DNA of 18,511 nucleotides from an uncultured Ruminococcus sp. (GTDB taxonomy: Bacteria > Bacillota > Clostridia > Oscillospirales > Ruminococcaceae), in NCBI GenBank assembly GCA_900543105.1, contig UQQA01000036.1:1-18511 (forward strand), written 5' to 3'. The notes beneath the pieces were generated by a model. That model did not search any database. It saw nothing but the letters and a program-made list of their open reading frames with translations, and was not told the origin of the DNA. This document shows, one piece after another, positions 13,274 to 18,511 of this stretch. A program made the translations under genes and the position numbers. Every line of letters begins with the position of its first letter. The first letter of the stretch is position 1.

Positions 13274-15235
13274 ATGAAAATTCATAAAGTAAGCTCGTTT
13301 CTGCTTGCTGTTTCGCTTTTATTTGCTTCGGGCTGTTCAAAGGTCGAAGAAGCAATTCCTGTCGAGGCTACTATCCGTACCGATATAGTATCGGAAGAAA
13401 CAACTGCCGAAACGACTGTTGAAACTACCGAAACAACGACCGCCGAAACCGTGCATGAGCCGCAGTTGACTTCGCATATACACATTGCGGCGGCAGGGGA
13501 CAACCTTATCCACAGCAGTCTTTATGAGCAGGCGGCGCGCCGTGCTAATGGGGATGGCTACGACTTCGCTTATGAATATGACAACGTTGACGATCATATC
13601 GAAAGTGCCGATATTGCGATACTCAATCAGGAAACGCTTATCTGCAATGATATGTTCAAGCCATCGACCTATCCGTGCTTCAACAGCCCGAAAGCACTCG
13701 GAGATCATATGATAAATATTGGTTTCGATGTTTTCACAATGGCGAACAATCACGTTCTTGATAAGGGCGAAAGTGGACTTTCAGCCTGCCTTGACTATTG
13801 GGATTCACGCCCGGAGGCTGTCGTCCTCGGCGCATACCGCAATGCGGAGGACAAGGAAAATATCCGAACGCTTACCGAGCAGGGCGTGACGTTCTCGTTT
13901 CTTTCCTATACGGAGAGTACGAACGGTCTGAAGCTGCCTGCAGGTTCGGAGCTTGTCATAGGCAATGCGAACGATGTTGACGGCATGGTGAGCGACATAA
14001 AAAAAGCGAAAGAGATATCCGACCTCTGCATCGTTTCGCTTCACTGGGGCGTTGAGGATTCGAGTATTATTTCCGATATCCAGCGAAGCACGGCGAAAAA
14101 GCTTGCCGATGCCGGCGCGGATGTTATAATCGGTACTCATCCGCACGTTCTGCGTGATATCGAGTGGATAGAGCGTGAGGACGGCGGAAAAATGCTCTGT
14201 GCATATTCGCTCGGCAATTTCGTTTCGGCGCAGTCAAAGCCGAGAAATCTCATCGGTGGTGTGCTTGACTTCTACGTTGACCGATATGATGACGGTGAGC
14301 CGTACATAACCGATGTTTCGCTTCTTCCGACAATACAGCATTACGATGCAAGATATTCCGACAACCGAGTTTATTTTTATTCGCAGTACAGCGATGAGCT
14401 TGCAAAAAGTCACGGTATAAACTCTTCGTACCGCTTTGATATGGACTATATCGACAGCGTTATCAACGAAACCGTTTCACCCGAATTTTTAGGTGAAAAC
14501 AAAGCTTCCGATATCAAACTGAACAGTGCCGATTATGTTCTCGATGAAAGCTTTGTGCCGATATATGACAATGTGAAATTTGCAGACAGCCATTCGGGAA
14601 GTGCAGGCTCGTATGAGGAGCTTCGGCAGTATGTGAACGCCTATGAGGACATAAGCTTTGTCGGCTATGAGATAATTTCACAGTATTCGCCCGAAGAAGC
14701 GGTCAAAAAAACCGGCGATGATATCTTCAAATACAGCACGACTTTGTACAAAGCGCATATTTATTATGACTATCTGAACGATACGCCGATAGATATGACG
14801 ATAGACCTTGCAAAAGCAGGATTGCCAAATGAGCAGGTCAAAGACGACCCTCCCTATGCAGTCGGTCAGAGGATAGTTTCCGCCGTTTCGGGTTATAGCG
14901 GAACGAGCTGTGTTGCTATACCTGAACTTGTGTATTATGTTTTCGATGTGAACGGCACTGATATGGCTTATCACGTCGTAAACGGCGGAATTATCGTCCG
15001 GAATGCTTCATTCCCGAATTTGGATATGGATATCATCGGCGAAGAAGCCTCGCTCATAATCACAACGAAAAACAATCCCGTAAAATTCACGCAGAAGTCA
15101 CTGCTTTCCGAGCTTACAGAGTTTATAAAGCAGGACTGGACAGCGCAGGGGTTCGATTTCTTTGATTTAAAGAATTTTGACTACGATCAACGTCAAATAA
15201 ATGATAAAAGTGAAGATGAAATTCCCGTTGATTAA
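13274..15235 (+). CDS. CapA-family (PGA_cap) metallophosphatase lipoprotein with C-terminal extension
   Basis: The 653-residue protein starts with a lipoprotein signal (LLFASGC, Cys21) and a Thr/Glu-rich linker (about 41-60), so it is anchored outside the membrane. Residues 67-360 form a CapA/PgsA-type calcineurin-like domain. Its metal-site motifs are AAGDNLIHS (73-81), ILNQET (116-121), MANNHVLD (156-163), SLHWGVE (255-261) and GTHPHVL (287-293), then YSLGNFV. Members take part in poly-gamma-glutamate capsule synthesis or act as envelope phosphatases; with no capB or capC nearby, a capsule role is not supported. Residues about 370-653 are an acidic, Tyr-rich region that I do not recognise and that is not part of the usual domain. 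The ATG at 13274 follows gaggggtaacaaa; an upstream in-frame TTG at 13259 overlaps that site and is rejected. Confidence 0.88.
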   Translation: MKIHKVSSFLLAVSLLFASGCSKVEEAIPVEATIRTDIVSEETTAETTVETTETTTAETVHEPQLTSHIHIAAAGDNLIHSSLYEQAARRANGDGYDFAYEYDNVDDHIESADIAILNQETLICNDMFKPSTYPCFNSPKALGDHMINIGFDVFTMANNHVLDKGESGLSACLDYWDSRPEAVVLGAYRNAEDKENIRTLTEQGVTFSFLSYTESTNGLKLPAGSELVIGNANDVDGMVSDIKKAKEISDLCIVSLHWGVEDSSIISDIQRSTAKKLADAGADVIIGTHPHVLRDIEWIEREDGGKMLCAYSLGNFVSAQSKPRNLIGGVLDFYVDRYDDGEPYITDVSLLPTIQHYDARYSDNRVYFYSQYSDELAKSHGINSSYRFDMDYIDSVINETVSPEFLGENKASDIKLNSADYVLDESFVPIYDNVKFADSHSGSAGSYEELRQYVNAYEDISFVGYEIISQYSPEEAVKKTGDDIFKYSTTLYKAHIYYDYLNDTPIDMTIDLAKAGLPNEQVKDDPPYAVGQRIVSAVSGYSGTSCVAIPELVYYVFDVNGTDMAYHVVNGGIIVRNASFPNLDMDIIGEEASLIITTKNNPVKFTQKSLLSELTEFIKQDWTAQGFDFFDLKNFDYDQRQINDKSEDEIPVD

Positions 15236-15239
15236 AACA

Positions 15240-15271
15240 AACAGCCGCAGACAAAAACGCCTGCGGCTGTT
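15240..15271. terminator. Bidirectional terminator between CapA-like and acetyltransferase genes
   Basis: An 11-bp perfect stem (aacagccgcag 15240-15250 with ctgcggctgtt 15261-15271) has a 10-nt loop. T-rich sequence follows on both strands (tgcttttc on +, tgtttt on -). The flanking genes converge here. Confidence 0.8.
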
Positions 15272-15289
15272 GCTTTTCATTCGGAAAGA

Positions 15290-15916
15290 TCAGAACAACT
15301 GACCCGGAAGCTTAAGCTTTTCCTTTGGCGGAAAAAGCCTGTCGAATTCTTCTGTTTCGGCTTCGTCAACAAAGTAACCCTGCGGCGGAGCGTAAACGCC
15401 CGTTATGCCGTCAAGATAACCCGTTTTAAGCTCCTTGCAGAGGAAGAACGAATCGTTCGCACCCTCGGGCAGACCGTGATAGCGGATACCGAATTCCCTT
15501 GCATAAGTGAAGCCGCTCTTGCCGTAAAAGCCGATGTTTCCCTCGAAGCAGAGCGCACCCGCGCCGAGTTCAGCCGCCTTTTCAAGCGAATAGTCGAGCA
15601 GTTTTTTGCCATAGCCCTTGCGCTTGAATTCGGGTGAAATGCATATCGGACCCATTGTCATTATCGGGATATCTCTGCCATCGTCTGCGGTGATGAACGC
15701 CCGCATGAACATATTCTGACCGATGAGCTTTCCGTCCTTTTCCATAACAAAGTCAAGCTCATGAACGAAAGCAGGGTCGTTTCGCAGCTGATGAAGCACA
15801 TAATGCTCTGTACAGCCGGGGCGGTAGACGTTCCAGAATGATTCTCTTACAAGGTTCTCGACCTCACGGTGTTCGTTGTTGTTTTCCAAGCGAATGATAT
15901 AGTCATTTTTATTCAT
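15290..15916 (-). CDS. GNAT-family N-acetyltransferase
   Basis: The 208-residue protein has the GNAT fold. The acetyl-CoA-binding motif A reads PICISPEFKRKGYGKKLLDYSLEKA (R-x-x-G-x-G/A form in RKGYGK), after a beta strand TMGPICI. Motif B is near ALCFEGNIGFYGKSGFTYA. The N-terminal half carries RLENNNEHREVENLVRESFW, a YhbS-like pattern. It transfers an acetyl group from acetyl-CoA to an amine, but the acceptor cannot be told from sequence. The C-terminal 40 residues (YLDGITGVYAPP onward) are a family tail. The ATG (15914-15916) follows AGGAGG by 8 nt. It is a single gene with a very long leader containing an H-type pseudoknot and a small upstream ORF, so expression is likely controlled after transcription starts. 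Confidence 0.93.
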   Translation of the reverse strand: MNKNDYIIRLENNNEHREVENLVRESFWNVYRPGCTEHYVLHQLRNDPAFVHELDFVMEKDGKLIGQNMFMRAFITADDGRDIPIMTMGPICISPEFKRKGYGKKLLDYSLEKAAELGAGALCFEGNIGFYGKSGFTYAREFGIRYHGLPEGANDSFFLCKELKTGYLDGITGVYAPPQGYFVDEAETEEFDRLFPPKEKLKLPGQLF

Positions 15917-15953
15917 TGTTTAATCCTCCTGATGATCGTTGACTGCGGTTCTG

Positions 15954-16001
15954 GGAGGTTTGGCGGAAAATGTATTAGTCAAACCTCCGTCAGCCTAATA
16001 C
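15954..16001 (-). promoter_or_regulatory. H-type pseudoknot in the acetyltransferase leader
   Basis: On the - strand, in order: stem 1 GTATTAG (16001-15995), loop GCTGAC, stem 2 GGAGGTTTG (15988-15980), one A, stem 1 partner CTAATAC (15978-15972), loop ATTTTCCGC, stem 2 partner CAAACCTCC (15962-15954). Both stems (7 and 9 bp) are perfect, and the loops (6, 1 and 9 nt) fit pseudoknot geometry. It ends 23 nt before the AGGAGG ribosome binding site (15930-15925). The last strand's CCTCC can alternatively pair with GGAGG of that site. I do not recognise it as a named riboswitch class. Confidence 0.65.
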
Positions 16002-16028
16002 TATTTCCAAGGTGTTGTTTTTCTTCAA
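15990..16028 (-). CDS. Possible leader-peptide ORF (12 codons) ending inside the pseudoknot
   Basis: AAAGGAG (16043-16037) lies 8 nt before a TTG (16028-16026). The ORF reads (M)KKNNTLEIVLG and stops at TGA (15992-15990). The final codons GTA-TTA-GGC are the first strand of pseudoknot stem 1, and the stop codon lies in its first loop. A ribosome ending here would hold stem 1 open. The non-ATG start and small size keep the confidence low. Confidence 0.35.
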   Translation of the reverse strand: MKKNNTLEIVLG

Positions 16029-16062
16029 ACAGCGCTCTCCTTTAATTAAATATGAATATATA

Positions 16063-16084
16063 GATCAAGCCTTTCGGCAGGATC
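16063..16084 (-). other. Small hairpin with GAAA tetraloop in the acetyltransferase leader
   Basis: On the - strand GATC-CT-GCC-GAAA-GGC-TT-GATC forms a 7-bp stem with one 2x2 internal loop and a GNRA loop (16084-16063). It lies within the predicted long leader of the acetyltransferase gene, 20 nt before the small ORF's ribosome binding site. Confidence 0.4.
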
Positions 16085-16126
16085 GGCGATAGAAATTTAG
16101 AAGGTCAAAGCAGTTGTTTTTACTTC

Positions 16127-16157
16127 GATTTTTTCTTTATTTTATTGGTGTTTAGTA
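16127..16157 (+). repeat. End fragment of the MITE-like repeat family
   Basis: Positions 16127-16157 (gattttttc ... ggtgtttagta) match the terminal sequence of the elements at 1-45 and 5430-5461 with one single-base gap and few mismatches. No matching opposite end is visible in 16002-16126, so this is a decayed or partial copy, in the same orientation as the copy at the window start. Confidence 0.6.
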
Positions 16158-16284
16158 TTGCACATAAATTTCTTGACATACGACAGTATGCCTGCAAAAT
16201 TTCTATACGATCTGACGAAAAATCTGACTGCGCATCTGAGGCACTATGGTTTCTAAAGTTGACCTAATGTATGTTTTCCTTTAA
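16158..16284. other. Non-coding stretch, distal part of the acetyltransferase leader
   Basis: No convincing gene lies here. It contains a 5-bp hairpin catac-gaca-gtatg (16077-16090 lies outside; the hairpin itself is 16177-16190) within an imperfect larger inverted repeat bounded by aaattt. A possible weak + strand promoter TTGACC-17-TAAATT (16259-16287) overlaps the consensus - strand promoter. If the - strand promoter is used, this stretch is transcribed as leader of the acetyltransferase gene, or as an independent small RNA. Confidence 0.35.
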
Positions 16285-16313
16285 ATTATACGCTTGCGTT
16301 TATACTTTGTCAA
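16285..16313 (-). promoter_or_regulatory. Perfect-consensus promoter reading toward the acetyltransferase gene
   Basis: On the - strand TTGACA (16313-16308) and TATAAT (16290-16285) match the consensus fully, with a 17-bp spacer. The predicted start near 16278 gives a leader of about 360 nt before the acetyltransferase ATG. No terminator is visible in between. Confidence 0.75.
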
Positions 16314-16417
16314 TGATTTTTTCGGAATTAAAGCACTGCATTAAAGCGGCATTTGTGAGCATTGTTTAAAGCAATGATAAACTTTTTCCGCATTATGCCG
16401 AAGTGTGTGCTGTTTTG
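16314..16417. other. Intergenic stretch between divergent promoters with attaaagc repeats
   Basis: No gene is seen. The 8-mer attaaagc occurs at 16327-16334 and 16340-16347 (13-bp spacing), with a related tttaaagc at 16365-16372 inside a small inverted repeat cattg/caatg (16360-16364, 16372-16376). These could be operator elements upstream of the permease promoter, or chance in AT-rich DNA. Confidence 0.3.
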
Positions 16418-16447
16418 TTGACTAACAGCGTGATTATGAAGTATAAT
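16418..16447 (+). promoter_or_regulatory. Promoter of the purine permease/apt unit
   Basis: TTGACT (16418-16423) and TATAAT (16442-16447) have an 18-bp spacer. The leader would be about 55 nt. It holds a hairpin (CGGCAAAAT 16461-16469 with ATTT-c-TGCCG 16480-16489) whose loop carries gaggga. The leader is too short for a purine riboswitch, and none of that class's conserved blocks are seen. Confidence 0.75.
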
Positions 16448-16509
16448 TGTATCATAAGAACGGCAAAATCAGAGGGAGAATTTCTGCCGAAAAATAAGGA
16501 GTGAAAACA

Positions 16510-17868
16510 ATGTTTGAAAAACTTTTCAAACTGAAAGAAAACAACACCACGGTCAAAACAGAGATCGCGGCAGGCGTTACGACCTTTGTAACAATGGCGT
16601 ATATCCTTGCGGTCAACCCGAACATTCTGTCAGCAGCAGGAATGGACAGCACGGCTGTATTGCTTGCGACCTGCCTTGCATCGTTCCTCGGAACGCTTAT
16701 TATGGCGTTCGCGGCTAATCTTCCGTTTGCGCTTTCGGCAGGAATGGGTCTTAACGCTTACTTTGCATACACTGTCTGCGGAATTATGGGTTATCCGTGG
16801 CAGGTCGCATTGCTCGCGGTATTTATCGAGGGCGTTATCTTCATCGTGCTTTCGCTTACGAAAGTCCGTGAAAGCATTTTCAACTGTATCCCATTGCAGT
16901 TAAAACGTGCGGTATCGGTCGGTATCGGTCTTTTTATCGCATTCATCGGCTTGCAGAACGCAGGACTTTCCGTTGATTCGGCAACGCTCGTATCGCTCAT
17001 TGATTTCCGTGAGAATTTCACGACTTCGGGCATATGCGCACTGCTTTCCGTTATTGGTCTGATGATAACAGCTGTGCTTTATATCAAAAAAGTCAAGGGT
17101 TCAATACTTATCGGCGTTTTCGGAACTTGGATACTCGGAATGATATGCCAGCTTATCGGCATTTACATTCCCGACGGCGTAAGCTTTTTCTCGCTGTTCC
17201 CGACATTTGCAATGACCGATTTCTCCAAGCTCGGAGAAACATTCGGACAGTGCTTTAATGTTGATTTCAGCTCGGTCGGCATTTTCAACTTCATCGCAGT
17301 TATTTTCTCGTTCCTCTTCGTTGACCTTTTCGATACGCTCGGAACGATAATCGGCGTAAGTACAAAGGCAAATATGCTCGACAAGGACGGCAAGCTCCCT
17401 GCAATAAAGCCCGCACTTATGGCTGATGCAGTTGCAACTTCCGCAGGCGCAGTTCTCGGAACTTCCACAACTACCACTTTCGTTGAATCCTCGGCAGGTG
17501 TTGCTGCAGGCGGCAGAACGGGTCTGACAGCCTTGACAACATCGGTGCTTTTCCTGCTTTCAATGTTCCTCGCACCGATTTTTATTGCCATTCCGTCCTT
17601 TGCGACAGCTCCTGCACTTATCATTGTAGGATTCCTTATGTTCTCCACAATTACAGAGATAAAAATGGACGAAACGAACTACACAGCGGCTATCCCCGCA
17701 TACCTCTGTATCCTTGCAATGCCGCTTTTCTACAGCATTTCCGAGGGTATCGCGATCGGTATCATCTCTTATGTTGTCATAAACCTCGTCTGCGGCAAAG
17801 CAAAGCAGATAAATCCGCTTATGTATGTTCTTGCGGTATTGTTCGTGCTGAAATACGTATTTCTTTAA
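16510..17868 (+). CDS. NCS2-type hypoxanthine/guanine permease (AzgA/PbuG-like)
   Basis: This 452-residue polytopic membrane protein has about 12-14 hydrophobic segments. The N-terminus TEIAAGVTTFVTMAYILAVNP is the hallmark of the AzgA/PbuG group. LSAGMGLNAYFAYTVCG (about 74-90) and the DLFDTLGTIIGVS block in the second half form the substrate-binding core, followed by ALMADAVATSAGAVLGTSTTTTFVESSAGVA. The group imports hypoxanthine, guanine or adenine with protons; the substrate cannot be fixed from sequence. The ATG at 16510 has aaggag 8 nt upstream; the GTG at 16501 overlaps that site and is rejected. apt begins 18 nt after the stop codon, so uptake and salvage of purine bases are co-expressed. 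Confidence 0.93.
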   Translation: MFEKLFKLKENNTTVKTEIAAGVTTFVTMAYILAVNPNILSAAGMDSTAVLLATCLASFLGTLIMAFAANLPFALSAGMGLNAYFAYTVCGIMGYPWQVALLAVFIEGVIFIVLSLTKVRESIFNCIPLQLKRAVSVGIGLFIAFIGLQNAGLSVDSATLVSLIDFRENFTTSGICALLSVIGLMITAVLYIKKVKGSILIGVFGTWILGMICQLIGIYIPDGVSFFSLFPTFAMTDFSKLGETFGQCFNVDFSSVGIFNFIAVIFSFLFVDLFDTLGTIIGVSTKANMLDKDGKLPAIKPALMADAVATSAGAVLGTSTTTTFVESSAGVAAGGRTGLTALTTSVLFLLSMFLAPIFIAIPSFATAPALIIVGFLMFSTITEIKMDETNYTAAIPAYLCILAMPLFYSISEGIAIGIISYVVINLVCGKAKQINPLMYVLAVLFVLKYVFL

Positions 17869-17886
17869 TGTCAGGGAGGGACTGAA

Positions 17887-18411
17887 TTGGAAGAACTTAA
17901 AAAATATATAACGAATATACCCGATTTCCCTGCAAAGGGTATAATTTTCCGCGATGTTACGTCACTTTTGCAGAGCGGAGAGGGCTTCTCGGCGGCTGTA
18001 GATGAAATGCTGAAACAGCTTGACGATATCGGGTTTGACGCTGTTCTCGGACTTGAAGCAAGAGGTTTTCTGTTCGGCGCACCCGTTGCTTATGCGAAGA
18101 AAAAGAGCTTCGTTCCTGTTCGTAAAAAGGGAAAGCTCCCAAGAGCAACGGTTTCCGCGGAGTATGAACTCGAATACGGAAAAGCCGAGGTCGAGATCCA
18201 CACCGACTCGCTGAAAAAAGGCGATAAAGTCGTTATCATCGATGATCTTATCGCAACGGGCGGAACTCTTGAAGCGGCGGCAAAGCTTGTTGAACAGCTC
18301 GGCGCAGAGGTCGTAAGGATCGTTTGCCTTATCGAGCTTACCGACTTAAAGGGCAGGGAAAAACTCAAAAAATACGATGTTCGTTCTATTCTTACTTACG
18401 AAGGCGAGTAA
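17887..18411 (+). CDS. apt: Adenine phosphoribosyltransferase
   Basis: The 174-residue cytoplasmic enzyme converts adenine and PRPP to AMP in purine salvage. The PRPP-binding signature is VVIIDDLIATGGT (115-127). The APT-specific N-terminal pattern IPDFPAKGIIFRDVT (11-25) binds the base, LGLEARGFLFGAPVA (54-68) is the conserved loop, and VRKKGKLPRATVSAEYELEYG (78-98) is the flexible hood. The length is usual for bacterial Apt. The start is TTG at 17887-17889, with gggagg 7 nt upstream; no in-frame ATG before the conserved N-terminus exists. It follows the permease by 18 nt and ends at a strong terminator. Confidence 0.96.
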   Translation: MEELKKYITNIPDFPAKGIIFRDVTSLLQSGEGFSAAVDEMLKQLDDIGFDAVLGLEARGFLFGAPVAYAKKKSFVPVRKKGKLPRATVSAEYELEYGKAEVEIHTDSLKKGDKVVIIDDLIATGGTLEAAAKLVEQLGAEVVRIVCLIELTDLKGREKLKKYDVRSILTYEGE

Positions 18412-18415
18412 TAAT

Positions 18416-18453
18416 AAAAGTGTTTCCGAGGTCAAGACTTCGGAAACACTTTT
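18416..18453 (+). terminator. Intrinsic terminator after apt
   Basis: A perfect 14-bp stem (18416-18429 with 18440-18453, core gtgtttccga/tcggaaacac) has a 10-nt loop and leads into a T-rich tail (18451-18459). It lies 4 bp after the stop codon. Confidence 0.92.
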
Positions 18454-18460
18454 TTATTTA

Positions 18461-18511
18461 GAACCTGTCTTCATAAGAAATGTGTGCGCATATGCTTGTG
18501 AAGACGGGTTC
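18461..18511. repeat. Inverted repeat at the window end, possibly the edge of another repeat element
   Basis: gaacctgtcttca (18461-18473) and tgaagacgggttc (18499-18511) are inverted repeats with one mismatch around a 25-nt centre. The 12-mer aacctgtcttca also occurs in the middle of the MITE-like element (5481-5492). It may belong to a related repeat family; the window ends here, so its extent is unknown. Confidence 0.45.

Noticed and set aside
15954..15988. Intrinsic terminator from the 9-bp ggaggtttg/caaacctcc stem
   Set aside because: No U-tract follows on either strand, and the loop contains one strand of a second perfect stem, which fits a pseudoknot better.
16002..16126. Opposite end of the repeat copy at 16127-16157
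   Set aside because: Only atcaagcc (16064-16071) resembles the element's interior; no gctaaacacc-like end is present, so a full element cannot be claimed.
16259..16287. + strand promoter TTGACC-17-TAAATT
   Set aside because: It is weaker than, and overlaps, the perfect - strand promoter; the permease gene has a better promoter at 16418-16447. Kept only as a remark.

Overview
The window looks like a chromosomal segment of a low-to-moderate GC Firmicute, most likely a gut or rumen Ruminococcus or other Oscillospiraceae. This is inferred from a Firmicutes-type GalT (type 2), a Gram-positive LexA/DinR box, strong purine-rich ribosome binding sites, three TTG starts, and two lipoproteins with Thr/Glu/Ser-rich linkers. 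No rRNA, tRNA, CRISPR array, transposase or phage gene is visible.

Layout from left to right. (1) A truncated copy of a short interspersed repeat (1-45) precedes a lipoprotein of unknown function (69-1562, +). (2) A two-gene + strand unit holds galT (galactose-1-phosphate handling) and a cyclophilin, ending in terminators shared with the convergent gene. (3) mgtE (3728-5086, -) encodes a CBS-domain Mg2+ transporter behind a 232-nt leader. That leader starts at a perfect TTGACA-17-TATAAT promoter and holds a 31-codon upstream ORF and strand-specific RNA pairings, but no recognisable M-box. (4) A 134-bp MITE-like element (5430-5563) sits between the end of a YtrA-type GntR/ABC ATPase/permease operon and that operon's terminator. 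(5) A long - strand block holds an SOS-type operon (Y-family polymerase and YolD-like protein behind a LexA box), an AraC regulator fused to it by a one-base stop/start overlap, and then a GH59 (galactocerebrosidase-like) glycosidase without a signal peptide. (6) Divergently, a CapA-like metallophosphatase lipoprotein with a long extra C-terminal region. (7) A GNAT acetyltransferase (-) with an unusual leader containing a textbook H-type pseudoknot, and a 12-codon leader ORF whose stop codon lies inside it. (8) A hypoxanthine/guanine-type permease and adenine phosphoribosyltransferase (+), a purine uptake/salvage pair. The window ends in another inverted repeat.

How the genes fit together: GH59 would release galactose inside the cell, which galT in the same window could route into the Leloir pathway (inference). 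The AraC protein is the obvious candidate regulator of GH59, though its gene is coupled to the DNA-damage operon. The permease/apt pair imports and salvages purine bases.

The most interesting undescribed signals are in the leaders. The acetyltransferase leader pairs an H-type pseudoknot with an upstream ORF. The mgtE leader combines an upstream ORF, a terminator-like long-range stem and a ribosome-binding-site-proximal hairpin. Both read as candidate cis-regulatory RNAs that may respond to translation. I do not recognise either as a known riboswitch class. The repeat family with conserved ends (1-45, 5430-5563, 16127-16157) also deserves a look.
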